Shown here piece after piece: positions 8,253 through 15,860 of a stretch of 64,000 nucleotides of DNA (position 1 is the first letter of the stretch; every line of letters starts with the position of its first letter). Source of the stretch: an uncultured Oligoflexales bacterium (GTDB lineage: Bacteria; Bdellovibrionota_B; Oligoflexia; Oligoflexales; JAPPIL01); NCBI GenBank assembly GCA_958296095.1, contig OY282434.1:2262001-2326000 (forward strand), in the 5' to 3' direction. The position numbers were made by a program, and so were the translations under genes. Under the pieces are notes generated by a model. The model searched no databases. It was not told the origin of the DNA and saw nothing but the letters and a program-made list of their open reading frames with translations.

Positions 8253-9314
8253 ATGCCCGGCAACGATAAAACCCCACTAAACAAGCATCATTTGCATGAT
8301 AAATTTTTCAATAAAATCTATAGCGATCCGCGTTATGCCCAAGATCTTCTCCGGTTGGCATTATTTCCCGAAGATTATGAACTGTTCGATATTGACAAAC
8401 TCATCCCCAGTAAGGAGGCAAGCATCGATCCCGATACTGGCACAGAAAAATTTTGTGATCTGAATTTTTCTGTGCCCTTCAAAAAAGAGCCAGATTCCCC
8501 AGTATATTTTGGGGTTATCTTTGAGCACACCACCGGCAATGTCACAAAAGCGATTGAGCAACTACGTGGCCACTGTGCACGAGAAATAGCGCGCACTAAT
8601 GGTTTTGTCATAGGCATCCTCGTTCTGCAAACCAAAAAACCCGTCGATATAGCCAAGAGCCAGCTTGAGCTAAAATTTAAAAATCGGCATCCCTTGGAAA
8701 CTATTCACGGACTGCGCCGCTATATTGCAGATGACCCAATCCTGGTGGTAAATCTGCCTAAGTTGTCCGATGAACAACTGTGCGGACTCACGACCAGCCC
8801 TTGCCTGCTGGGAATGAAACACATCTGGCATCTGAGCACCAAAATTGTGGCGAAAATTTTTCACTCTTGCTATGCGCTATCCACTGAAAATCGCAAGAGT
8901 TTATCGGCTAAACTAATATCTTACCTTGGACTTGCCGATGGGAGGTATGATAGGAAGAGGCTGTCTGCCATCGAGGCAGATTGTTTTCCCGATTTACCAG
9001 ATGAGGAACGTATCATGTCAAGTATCGAATTCGGTTTCGAGGGTGCACGCCTAGAAGGCATTGAGCAGGGGAAAAAGCAAGGCATACAGCAGGGTATCGA
9101 GCAGGGTATCGAGCAGGGTATGCAACAGGGGGTCAAGCAGGGTATGCAACAGGGGGTCAAGCAGGGTATGCAACAGGGCATCGAGAAAGGGCGCGAGGGT
9201 GTCATCATTAGCATGCTAAAGTATGGTAAGCTTGAGGATTCAGCCATTTGCCAACTTGCTAATATTACTGAAGAACAACTTGCAGAAATAAAGAATAAAA
9301 TCGCTAAACACTAA
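8253..9314 (+). CDS. Rpn family (PD-(D/E)XK) recombination-promoting nuclease, copy 2
   Basis: A 353-aa twin of the protein at 6753, with the same nuclease residues (Asp69, Glu91-His-Thr) and the same C-terminal tail. It differs by 12 extra residues in the QG-repeat region (three more 12-bp units) and by a tight cluster of changes at about residues 146-162, where SLATRDKMRRYITDE becomes HPLETIHGLRRYIADD. Outside this cluster only single changes are seen. The promoter and leader are the same as in copy 1. Because both copies are intact, both may be expressed; the clustered changes look like gene conversion from a third, unseen copy or local selection. Confidence 0.9.
   Translation: MPGNDKTPLNKHHLHDKFFNKIYSDPRYAQDLLRLALFPEDYELFDIDKLIPSKEASIDPDTGTEKFCDLNFSVPFKKEPDSPVYFGVIFEHTTGNVTKAIEQLRGHCAREIARTNGFVIGILVLQTKKPVDIAKSQLELKFKNRHPLETIHGLRRYIADDPILVVNLPKLSDEQLCGLTTSPCLLGMKHIWHLSTKIVAKIFHSCYALSTENRKSLSAKLISYLGLADGRYDRKRLSAIEADCFPDLPDEERIMSSIEFGFEGARLEGIEQGKKQGIQQGIEQGIEQGMQQGVKQGMQQGVKQGMQQGIEKGREGVIISMLKYGKLEDSAICQLANITEEQLAEIKNKIAKH
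9015..9314 (+). CDS. Possible intragenic small protein from the Rpn C-terminus, copy 2
   Basis: The same GAGGA and ATG spacing as in copy 1 (ATG at 9015, in frame) would give a 99-aa C-terminal protein. It differs from the copy-1 product only by the number of QG-repeat units. If these small proteins act as partners of the full-length form, repeat number could set specificity between the two copies. This is inference; only the ribosome site and the repeat difference are seen. Confidence 0.45.
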   Translation: MSSIEFGFEGARLEGIEQGKKQGIQQGIEQGIEQGMQQGVKQGMQQGVKQGMQQGIEKGREGVIISMLKYGKLEDSAICQLANITEEQLAEIKNKIAKH

Positions 9315-9348
9315 CTTTCACCAAATTCTTCCTTGATAATTGCTGATT

Positions 9349-9393
9349 GCTACGCGGCTCTTCGTAACGCTCGCTCTACGAGGCTTTTTTGCC
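9349..9393 (+). repeat. Short remnant of a repeat module
   Basis: After the second Rpn gene a small piece (CTACGCGGCTCTTCGTAACG followed by CTCGCTCTACGAGGC) matches the start of the arrays but is cut short, with no inverted-repeat element after it. Between here and the ankyrin gene at 9461 I see nothing further. Confidence 0.6.
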
Positions 9394-9460
9394 ACCTACC
9401 GCTAAGCTTTCACCTTGAACTAGCCGATACCGCAGGCGAGGCATGGTGAGGCTGTAGAGT

Positions 9461-9988
9461 ATGGCATGGGTGATGGTAATGGCCTCGGTGCTAGCAAGCT
9501 CTTGCTACCGAGATAGGGATAGCACCACCAGCTCGTGTGCGGCTTATCCCAACGGCATCTGTCCAGGCGCGGCCGATCAGCAAGAGGGATCAGCCGAGGA
9601 AGTGGAAGCTCAGCAGGTGGTTAGTGGGTCAGGCGGTGCAGCAGATCTCGCCGGTAGTGCCATGCGGAAACATCTTGCCAGCTCCCTCGACTTAAGTTTG
9701 TCGGACACAAATAATAACACCCTGCTGCACCACGCCGCGCTCCGCAAGAAAAACACCGCCATGTTGAAGTTTTTACTGGCACAGGGTGTCATCAACATCA
9801 ACCAACAGAACATCTACGGCAACACCGCGCTACATCTTGCCGCGTACCGCGGTGACTATGGCGGAGTGGAGTTGTTGCTGAAGCAGCCTGGCATCGACAA
9901 AAGCCTGAAGGGCCAATATAACCGCACCGCCTACGATGTCGCAGTTGTAAAAAAACGCACATTGATAGCTGAGTTGCTTGCGCCTTGA
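9461..9988 (+). CDS. Ankyrin-repeat lipoprotein
   Basis: A 175-aa predicted secreted protein. The N-terminus (MAWVMVMASVLASSC) reads as a short signal peptide with a lipobox-like LASSC; the start could also be the Met at residue 5. After a low-complexity Glu/Ser/Gly linker (residues 25-65) there are two to three ankyrin repeats: NNTLLHHAALRKKNTAMLKFL, YGNTALHLAAYRGDYGGVELL and a degenerate third with YNRTAYDVAVVKKRTLIAELL. Its last 241 bp, together with sequence beyond the stop, are duplicated at 12514-12940. In the inferred original order it was convergent with the metalloprotease-ankyrin gene, with stops 8 bp apart. Role unknown; such proteins usually bind other proteins. Confidence 0.7.
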   Translation: MAWVMVMASVLASSCYRDRDSTTSSCAAYPNGICPGAADQQEGSAEEVEAQQVVSGSGGAADLAGSAMRKHLASSLDLSLSDTNNNTLLHHAALRKKNTAMLKFLLAQGVININQQNIYGNTALHLAAYRGDYGGVELLLKQPGIDKSLKGQYNRTAYDVAVVKKRTLIAELLAP

Positions 9989-10170
9989 CCGTGCTTCAAT
10001 CAGCAATGGCGATGGCGATAAGAGCTTCTGCGTTGTATAGATCTTCGTCCTGCATGGCTGTCTCGATGGCGGGCAGGAGAATGTCGCGGGGAGTCATGCC
10101 CGCCTGGTTGGCGATGTCTGGCGACGCGCCTCAATCCCCTTGCGGTAAAAATCCGCGCCGTGACTGGCAG
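9748..10170. repeat. Direct repeat copy 1 (423 bp) flanking the IS/gyrA insertion
   Basis: Matches 12514-12940 almost base for base, with a 4-bp deletion near 10130 and a few substitutions. It contains the 3' part of the ankyrin gene and a broken 3' end of the metalloprotease gene. Between the two copies lie 2.3 kb of IS remnants, a gyrA fragment and one unknown gene. Confidence 0.9.
9996..10170 (-). pseudogene. 3' fragment of the ankyrin-metalloprotease gene
   Basis: Copy of the last 175 bp or so of the gene at 12762-13946, lacking everything upstream and carrying a 4-bp deletion that shifts the frame. It joins an IS3 transposase remnant at 10171. It cannot make a protein by itself. Confidence 0.8.
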
Positions 10171-10416
10171 GCCGGTTAAATCCAACGTGTTTCCCACATG
10201 GTAACGATCCAAAAACTCCTGTGGAGACTCATACCCTAGCGAGGAATGTAGTCTCTCGTGGTTGTAGTGCATCCGCCATGCCTCGATCTTTTGACGGGCA
10301 TCATTCAAACCGCAAAACATGCGCATATCAAGACATTCATCTCTGAATCGGCTGTTGAACGATTCGATGAATGGGTTATCGGTTGGTGTTCCTGGTCGAG
10401 AAGGGGGGGTCATCAT
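10171..10416 (-). pseudogene. IS3-family transposase C-terminal remnant
   Basis: The frame reads SRPGTPTDNPFIESFNSRF, RDECLD, then HYNHERLHSSLGYESPQEFL, the typical end of an IS3-family OrfB integrase core, including the last catalytic Glu (in FIESFN). The first two catalytic Asp residues and OrfA are missing. The match starts abruptly near 10416 and runs at its 3' end into the broken metalloprotease fragment. No terminal inverted repeats were found, so this is a dead piece. Confidence 0.85.
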
Positions 10417-10533
10417 CGGCGATCTCGCCTTTTTTCAGACCGGTGACAACCCACACCTCTCGTCCGACCAAAACAAAAACCCCAATGATTTCAAGTGGGC
10501 ACTGAAATGCCGTTAAATATAATTGACCTTTAT

Positions 10534-11100
10534 TTACAGCTTGTTACGAGACAAGAGGTCCATAAGCTTATCTTGCCATTTTATAACCTGCCCATCAGCG
10601 AGCGTCTTCTCAGCACTTACAGCCAGATACGGTTCCCCATCTCTATAAAGCTGTCTTTCGATTTTTAATTTTGTGTCGGCAGTCTCGATCGTGATCGGCG
10701 CGCCAAACAAATTGTCTTCACTTCGCAAAGATGCTCGCTTCCCGATCACCTCACCTTTTTCGCCTTCACCATCGATGGCAAAAACCTCTGTGCTCTCCGG
10801 ATCAAGCAACCAGGTCGCAACTGTTAGTGCCTCCGCCTCCTGTTCACCGTCTTTGTTCTCATAGTAGAGTCTGTATTGAAGGGCAAACATCCCCTCTTGC
10901 TGGCTAGATGGAACTCCAATCACGAGCGCAATCTCACCGGTATCGAAATTGCTTTTCCCAGCTAACAGGCCCGACAAGAACTTACCGCCGTGGCTCTCCA
11001 GAAATCCACCGTACCGAAAATTATCCGACTGGATGAACCCAAACGACTCCGTCGCCAGCAACGCACCGCACACCAGAACCAAACACAACAATGAACGCAC
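10534..11100 (-). CDS. Secreted protein of unknown function
   Basis: A 188-aa protein with a clear signal peptide (MRSLLCLVLVCGALLATES). The rest is soluble and beta-rich, with an acidic middle (YYENKDGEQEAEALTVA) and no motif that I know. I chose the GTG at 11100 because AAGGA lies a few bases upstream; a TTG at 11121 is the longest frame. It sits between IS3 and gyrA/IS1634 remnants, inside the segment bounded by the 423/427-bp direct repeats, so it was probably brought in with the insertion. The 117 bp between its stop and the IS3 piece show no gene. Confidence 0.6.
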   Translation of the reverse strand: MRSLLCLVLVCGALLATESFGFIQSDNFRYGGFLESHGGKFLSGLLAGKSNFDTGEIALVIGVPSSQQEGMFALQYRLYYENKDGEQEAEALTVATWLLDPESTEVFAIDGEGEKGEVIGKRASLRSEDNLFGAPITIETADTKLKIERQLYRDGEPYLAVSAEKTLADGQVIKWQDKLMDLLSRNKL

Positions 11101-11223
11101 TGTCCTTACCCCCTGCAACAATTCAAAGATAGCACCGTGTATGTGATGCCCGCTGAAATTACAAGGAAAATTTCCAAAAATTTAGAAATGAGCATCGCCG
11201 AGGGGAGTGTAAGGCAACCCGCG

Positions 11224-11886
11224 CTAAACCTCCTCGCCCCCAACCTTGGCAACACGGGAAAAACTGCTGACCCGCTCGCCATCAGCGATGTTCATAATCC
11301 GCACGCCTTGGGTAACACGACCGATGACACCAACTTCGCTGACGTTGAACCTGGCGATCTTGCCCGCGGGGGTAATGATCATCAGGTCGTCTTCATCATC
11401 GACCAACGCCACTCCGACGACCGGGCCGTTGCGTTTACTCACCTTGATGGTCATAACTCCCAGGCCACCGCGTGACTGCTGGCGATATTCGCTGAGTGCG
11501 GTCCGCTTACCGTAGCCGTTTTCACAGACGGCAAACACCGTATCGTCGCGATCGCTGATTACCTCCATGCCGACCACCCGATCGTCATCATCAGAAAAAC
11601 GCATGCCAAACAGCCTGCGCGAAGCCCGCATGGTATGGCGCACCTCGCTCTCGGCAAAACGAATCGCCTTGCCAGATCGGGAAACGAGCAACACCTGATT
11701 GCCGTCTTTCACCAACGCACACTTGATCAACGTGTCACCCACGTCGAGTTTCAAACCGATGATGCCGTTAGCTCGCACATTCTTGTACGCGGAAAGCTTG
11801 GTCTTTTTGACGATCCCTTTAGCGGTGCAGGACATGATGTAATCCTCGTCGCCGAAATCTCGCACTGCCAGCACCGAGACGATTCG
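11224..11886 (-). pseudogene. gyrA: gyrA C-terminal domain fragment (DNA-wrapping beta-propeller)
   Basis: About 220 codons match the C-terminal propeller of DNA gyrase subunit A: DYIMSCTAKGIVKKTKL, ENGYGKRTALSEYRQQSRGG, and IITPAGKIARFNVSEVGVIG. The GyrA-box is seen as QSRGGLG in place of QRRGGKG. The whole N-terminal catalytic part (active-site Tyr, winged helix, tower) is missing. The open frame starts 27 codons upstream in unrelated sequence next to an IS1634-like remnant. It is almost certainly a displaced fragment, with the functional gyrA elsewhere. It could still be expressed from its own GTG, but nothing supports that. Confidence 0.85.
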
Positions 11887-11967
11887 GTAAAGCCTCTGCA
11901 CCAAGGGTGAGGATGCTGAAGGCAGGAAATAACGTTTTTTAGTTGCAGTGTGTATGAGATGCGACAC

Positions 11968-12320
11968 TTACGTTGCGGAGAGGGCATCGTGTATTTCTCG
12001 AAAACTAATCCGCTTCCCTTGTTGCAACTGGTAACGAGCCATCAACTGCCGAGCCAACGCATAGATGATGAAGCAGATATCGAGATGGGCTGCGATACGT
12101 TCGGGTTTACGGTGGTAAATGGGACGCACCTTTAGATCGTGTTTATTGATACGAAAAGCTTCCTCGATTTCCCAAAGCCGCCTGTAATTGGCGATTACCT
12201 CCAGAGCTGGCTTGTCCGAGGGTGACGTAACCATGAATGCCGTCCCAGCGTTCCGCATTGGCAATTTTGCCGTGGCGTTGCCTTGCCCGGCACACGCTTG
12301 GACTCAACGATGGCAACCGA
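11968..12320 (-). pseudogene. IS1634-like (IS4/ISNCY-type) transposase 3' remnant, frameshifted
   Basis: The C-terminal part of a DDE transposase is readable in two frames: AERWDGIHGYVT in one, then IANYRRLWEIEEAFRINKHD followed by LKVRPIYHRKPERIAAHLDI in the other, so there is a frameshift near 12220. The RLWEIEEAFRxxKHDLxxRP block with the catalytic Glu is typical of the IS1634 group. The N-terminal two thirds are missing. Bases 12321-12513 show no gene. Confidence 0.8.
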
Positions 12321-12513
12321 GGTCTTGTTCGTAAGCGGTGATTTTTTTGTGCGAACATACATGACTCAACTATGCATATCCTCAAGGTTTTTGTCTAGTA
12401 AAAAAATCCTAGGCACTGCATTAGAGATTGCGAAATAATACCGAAAAATACAGTTAAATTAGCAAGATGGATCGATGAAAAAAATTCTATTTTGGGCTAG
12501 GTGCGGAAGTCAG

Positions 12514-12940
12514 GAAAAACACCGCCATGTTGAAGTTTTTACTGGCACAGGGTGTCATCAACATCAACCAACAGAACATTGACGGCAACACCGCGCTACA
12601 TCTTGCCGCGTACCGCGGTGACTATGGCGGAGTGGAGTTGTTGCTGAAGCAGCCTGGCATCGACAAAAGCCTGAAGGGCCAATATAACCGCACCGCCTAC
12701 GATGTCGCAGTTGTAAAAAAACGCACATTGATAGCTGAGTTGCTTGCGCCTTGACCGTGCTTCAATCAGCAATGGCGATGGCGATAAGAGCTTCTGCGTT
12801 GTATAGATCTTCGTCCTGCATGGCTGTCTCGATGGCAGGCAGGAGAATGTCGCGGGGAGTCATGCCTGCCTGGTTGGCGATGTCTGGCGACGCGCCTGCC
12901 TCGATCCCCTTGCGGTAAAAATCCGCGCCGTGACTGGCAG
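12514..12940. repeat. Direct repeat copy 2 (427 bp)
   Basis: Partner of 9748-10170. This copy includes a beheaded ankyrin gene (12527-12754) and the intact 3' end of the metalloprotease gene. The junction on the left is at GGAAAAACACCGCC. Confidence 0.9.
12527..12754 (+). pseudogene. Truncated copy of the ankyrin lipoprotein gene
   Basis: The last 75 codons of the gene at 9461 are repeated, with only a Tyr-to-Asp change (NIYGN to NIDGN). The signal peptide and first repeat are missing, and sequence upstream of 12514 is unrelated. It has an in-frame ATG by chance but no ribosome site, so it is a remnant. Confidence 0.8.
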
Positions 12941-13946
12941 CTCGTTGCGCGGCGTAGTGCAGCACGGTGTTGCCCTTGTCGTCCTGTGCGTCGATAGGCA
13001 GGCCACGTTCGGACAGCAACGCAATAGTGTTGTCTATATCGCCCTGCTGCATGGCAAAGCTCAGCGGGTCTTTAGGCACACAGCCCCCTGTGCTCAGCTC
13101 GGAGATGAAACCGAGCGGGCAAGCCTCGTCACCGGTAACAATATAGCGGTAGAGCCACCTGAGGCCAGCAATATCATCTTTGCCCAGTGCAATGGCGCTG
13201 TCATCGATCAGCCAAGTATGGACGTTCATAACGGATAGCGGCTGACAGCCTATCATTCTCTGTGACCCACAATCACTCTGGTTGTAGCGCAAGCTAGTGT
13301 CGGCCTCGAAAAGCCTGCCACTGCGGCTGCTGCCATATTCTACGTAGGTATCGGTGAGACCGAAGGCATGGCCAACCTCGTGGGTCAGAGTTGCAAGCGA
13401 ATACTTGCCTCCTGATTTATCCCACATGTTAATATGCGGCGGAGATCTCTTGAAGAAGATAGACGACCGCCCCCGCTCACAGTAAAAGACGATTTCCAGG
13501 TCACTGCCCTCTGTTCCGCTGAGGTCGCGGTATCTGAGCCCTGAGCGAGTGGTGTTTTGAGCAGAGGCGGTGCCCTTCAGGTACGTGAACGTTTCAACGA
13601 TGGCAGTGGCATCGCCAGGTCGTTCAGGCCAGTCGCGTAGAGGCTGTAGCCACTGGCGCATGGCCGCGGTGATGTCGCGCTCCACCTGGGCATCGGTGTA
13701 TTTGATGTCGCGCTCCCCCTGGGCATCGGTGTATTTGCCGTTGCATGCGGGGGCGAAGCCATACCCTATGGTCAACGAGTCATTGCCTACCTTGTGCAGC
13801 AAAGAATGCGTCTCTGAATTTACTCTTACCCCATCTACGAGTGCTTGCACATACGCGACGAACTTCGCATCTGCATGAGGCTGCTGCTCGTCGAGGTTAA
13901 CACATGACCACGCGGCCGCCACCAGCCACGGCATTGCCAAACGCAT
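12762..13946 (-). CDS. Metzincin-like zinc metalloprotease with C-terminal ankyrin repeats
   Basis: A 394-aa exported protein. The N-terminus is a signal peptide with a possible lipobox (LVAAAWSC). The zinc site is HEVGHAFGLTD (His189, Glu190, His193, with Asp199 as the third position), followed by SVMN as a Met-turn, the layout of a metzincin or matrixin-type peptidase. Residues from about 300 hold two to three ankyrin repeats (KGNTVLHYAAQRAASHGADF, then QAGMTPRDIL). An 11-residue tandem duplication (KYTDAQGERDI and KYTDAQVERDI; DNA about 13677-13742) precedes the catalytic domain. It is convergent with the ankyrin gene remnant. Substrate unknown; a secreted effector or toxin-like role is possible. 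Confidence 0.8.
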   Translation of the reverse strand: MRLAMPWLVAAAWSCVNLDEQQPHADAKFVAYVQALVDGVRVNSETHSLLHKVGNDSLTIGYGFAPACNGKYTDAQGERDIKYTDAQVERDITAAMRQWLQPLRDWPERPGDATAIVETFTYLKGTASAQNTTRSGLRYRDLSGTEGSDLEIVFYCERGRSSIFFKRSPPHINMWDKSGGKYSLATLTHEVGHAFGLTDTYVEYGSSRSGRLFEADTSLRYNQSDCGSQRMIGCQPLSVMNVHTWLIDDSAIALGKDDIAGLRWLYRYIVTGDEACPLGFISELSTGGCVPKDPLSFAMQQGDIDNTIALLSERGLPIDAQDDKGNTVLHYAAQRAASHGADFYRKGIEAGASPDIANQAGMTPRDILLPAIETAMQDEDLYNAEALIAIAIAD

Positions 13947-14017
13947 AACTCCCTCCTGCCCGCACGCGTCATCGGCAAAATTGCCACCAGACTTTAGTGG
14001 TCGGGGCAGGGTCGCGC

Positions 14018-14704
14018 TCAGAACACGTAGCCGACGGTAAGGGTAGGCAGGCCGCCGCCGAAGAGCCCATGGTGGGCGATCTTCTCAATCTCTGCGGTGA
14101 TGGTGTCTTTGTCTGCATCGGTCTTGAGGCCGAAAGCCTTGCCGATGCTGATGCCGTAGAGCACCGATTCAACGTAGATGCCAGTTTTCCAGAAATAATA
14201 AGCACTTAGCGAAGCACTGAGATAAGCTCCATAGCTCTTGTAGTCGTGCTTAGCACCGCTCTGGTTGGAGGCGATGTCGCCCTTCCAGAAAACGTAACCA
14301 CAGCTGGTATTGGCACTTAACGGCAGCAGAGGCAGAAAGTAGCGTGCCTTTACGCTCAGCGACAGGGTGTCGGCGGTAAGATTGTACTTGTCGGTGTTGA
14401 ACTTCTGACCCATGCCGTAACCGATCAGCATGGAGGCGGCAAGTTTTTCCCTCAAGAACGCTAAACCTTCCAGATGTATGAGATGGTGGGGTGAACTTTT
14501 GCCGAAACCGACCAAGACCCCGTAGTTCTGGTCAAACAGATACGTGTAGCTAAACTCGTCGCTAATCAGCCCTGCGTCATCACCAATGTCGTCCGGTTCT
14601 TCAGCGTCGGCTGCTTGTGTGCCCTTCGCCTCATGCTGGTTAGCCAAGGCTGGGCTGGTAACGATTAGCAAGCCTAGCAGTAAAACGATGCTGTATGCTG
14701 TCAT
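14018..14704 (-). CDS. Predicted outer-membrane beta-barrel protein
   Basis: A 228-aa protein with a clear signal peptide (MTAYSIVLLLGLLIVTSPALA, cut after ALA). After an acidic linker, the chain alternates short amphipathic strands and ends in TLTVGYVF, with the terminal Phe expected of outer-membrane barrels. The start at 14704 was chosen over the longer frame because only this one opens with a signal peptide. It is next to the metalloprotease gene on the same strand. No specific family was recognised. Confidence 0.7.
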   Translation of the reverse strand: MTAYSIVLLLGLLIVTSPALANQHEAKGTQAADAEEPDDIGDDAGLISDEFSYTYLFDQNYGVLVGFGKSSPHHLIHLEGLAFLREKLAASMLIGYGMGQKFNTDKYNLTADTLSLSVKARYFLPLLPLSANTSCGYVFWKGDIASNQSGAKHDYKSYGAYLSASLSAYYFWKTGIYVESVLYGISIGKAFGLKTDADKDTITAEIEKIAHHGLFGGGLPTLTVGYVF

Positions 14705-14818
14705 TGTTGCCCCCGTGTCTTCCTGGTGCTCCCGCTTACCATGCCGATGACGACGGCTTGGCGGCCAAGAGCACGCTTCCAAGCTCCCTTCGTATATGAT
14801 AACACTATTAGGTACGCA

Positions 14819-14905
14819 GGGGACATGGTGGAATTGGTAGACACAGGGGACTTAAAATCCCCTGAGGCGTGTCGTCTCGTGCCGGTTCAAGTCCGGCTGT
14901 CCCCA
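14819..14905 (+). tRNA. tRNA-Leu (anticodon UAA)
   Basis: An 87-nt cloverleaf. Acceptor stem GGGGACA (14819-14825) pairs with TGTCCCC (14898-14904), discriminator A. The D-arm holds GGTGGAATTGGTAGAC as in leucine tRNAs. The anticodon stem GGGGA/TCCCC encloses CTTAAAA with anticodon TAA. There is a long variable arm, and the T-arm is GCCGG-TTCAAGT-CCGGC. CCA is not encoded. A TATGAT at 14795-14800 may be its -10 box. Confidence 0.97.
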
Positions 14906-14929
14906 CTTGTAATTTACGTAGTTGTAGTC

Positions 14930-15850
14930 GTGCTTAAGAAAATCTTAGCGTTAATAATAGTTTCCGCGGTGATGATTGTCCTGCTGCGCCTGTATCGCAG
15001 CAAAGTTGGGCCTGAGTTACACTTAAACCATGCCATCGCCGCCTCTGACGTTATTGCTGTCGTTGGCGGGGTGGAAATCAAAGCACGTGATTTGCAGTTT
15101 GAAGTTGACCTGCAGCTACGCGATGCAGGGGTTGAGGACGTGCCAGAGTTGCAGCAAGAAGTGCTGTCAGAACTGCTGGAGCGGCGTATCTTGTATGAGC
15201 ATCTCAAGCGCGATGCACGGGTGCAATTCTCCGAGGAGAAATGTCGGCGGCAGGCAGAGGCATTGATTATGTCTGACCCTGTTTTTTACACGAGTGCGCC
15301 TCGGCAGGAGGGTATCAGGCGCAAACTGTGCGAACAGGCAGCCATTCGTCGCTACAGTGAGAAGCATGTCTTCGCTAACATCAGCGTTGCCGAGCAAGAG
15401 CTGGAGGATTTTTTCAACCGTAACCGTGAACGCTATCTACGTCCCGCGGCAGTGTCCTTCCGCCAAATAGTCCTGCCCCAAGAGAGACAGGCAAAGCGCA
15501 TCCGCGCTCTAGTTACCGCAGAAAACTTCAGCAGCTATGCACGCCAGCATTCAATCGCACCGGAAGCAGAAAACGGCGGGTTGCTAGGGCCGCTGACCAA
15601 GAACGAGCTACCCCAAGTGTTTCACGTGTTATTCAAAATGCGGGCGCAGCGCATCACCAAAGTGCTGAAATCTCCCTATGGTTTTCACATTATACTTTTG
15701 CTGCGGAAACACCCTGCAGGCAGTGGCAGCCTCGCAGATTTTCGCGCCGAGGTTGAGCAAGCCGTGCGCGCTCAAAAACAACGTGCCGAGTATCGGAAGT
15801 GGCTGGAAGTTGCCATGCACAGTGTGTCCTTCTCGCTGCCACGTAGGTAA
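14930..15850 (+). CDS. PpiC/parvulin-type peptidyl-prolyl isomerase, membrane anchored
   Basis: About 306 aa from a GTG 24 bp after tRNA-Leu; the longer open frame runs back through the tRNA and is not real. One N-terminal membrane segment (ILALIIVSAVMIVLLRLY) anchors a periplasmic protein. The middle looks like a SurA/PrsA-type chaperone domain rich in charged helices. The C-terminal part is a rotamase domain: VSFRQIVLPQERQAKR, ENGGLLGPLTKNELPQVF, and KSPYGFHIILLL. It likely helps fold outer-membrane or secreted proteins. It is convergent with trxB. It could be a PpiC-, PrsA- or NifM-type member; the exact subfamily is open. Confidence 0.85.
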   Translation: MLKKILALIIVSAVMIVLLRLYRSKVGPELHLNHAIAASDVIAVVGGVEIKARDLQFEVDLQLRDAGVEDVPELQQEVLSELLERRILYEHLKRDARVQFSEEKCRRQAEALIMSDPVFYTSAPRQEGIRRKLCEQAAIRRYSEKHVFANISVAEQELEDFFNRNRERYLRPAAVSFRQIVLPQERQAKRIRALVTAENFSSYARQHSIAPEAENGGLLGPLTKNELPQVFHVLFKMRAQRITKVLKSPYGFHIILLLRKHPAGSGSLADFRAEVEQAVRAQKQRAEYRKWLEVAMHSVSFSLPRR

Positions 15851-15860
15851 GCAGCAGGCA

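Larger units (their letters stand above)
8130..9354 (+). repeat. Rpn-gene tandem duplication, copy 2
   Basis: Second copy of the block at 6630-7818. Nearly all differences in the coding part are clustered in about 45 bp (8688-8733) and in the number of QG-coding repeats. The match stops shortly after the gene at a TGCTACGC that starts a repeat-module remnant. Confidence 0.9.

Noticed and set aside
10417-10533. Fragment of a membrane-fusion protein (frame with VWVVTGLKKGE) next to the IS3 remnant
   Set aside because: About ten residues only; too short to support a call.
11137-11475. Plus-strand frames over the gyrA fragment
   Set aside because: The minus strand clearly encodes GyrA propeller sequence; the plus frames are shadows.
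14726-14929. N-terminal extension of the PpiC-type protein through tRNA-Leu
   Set aside because: It would translate a clear tRNA; a GTG after the tRNA, followed by a membrane anchor, is the sensible start. The same reasoning was used for the gene after tRNA-Ser.
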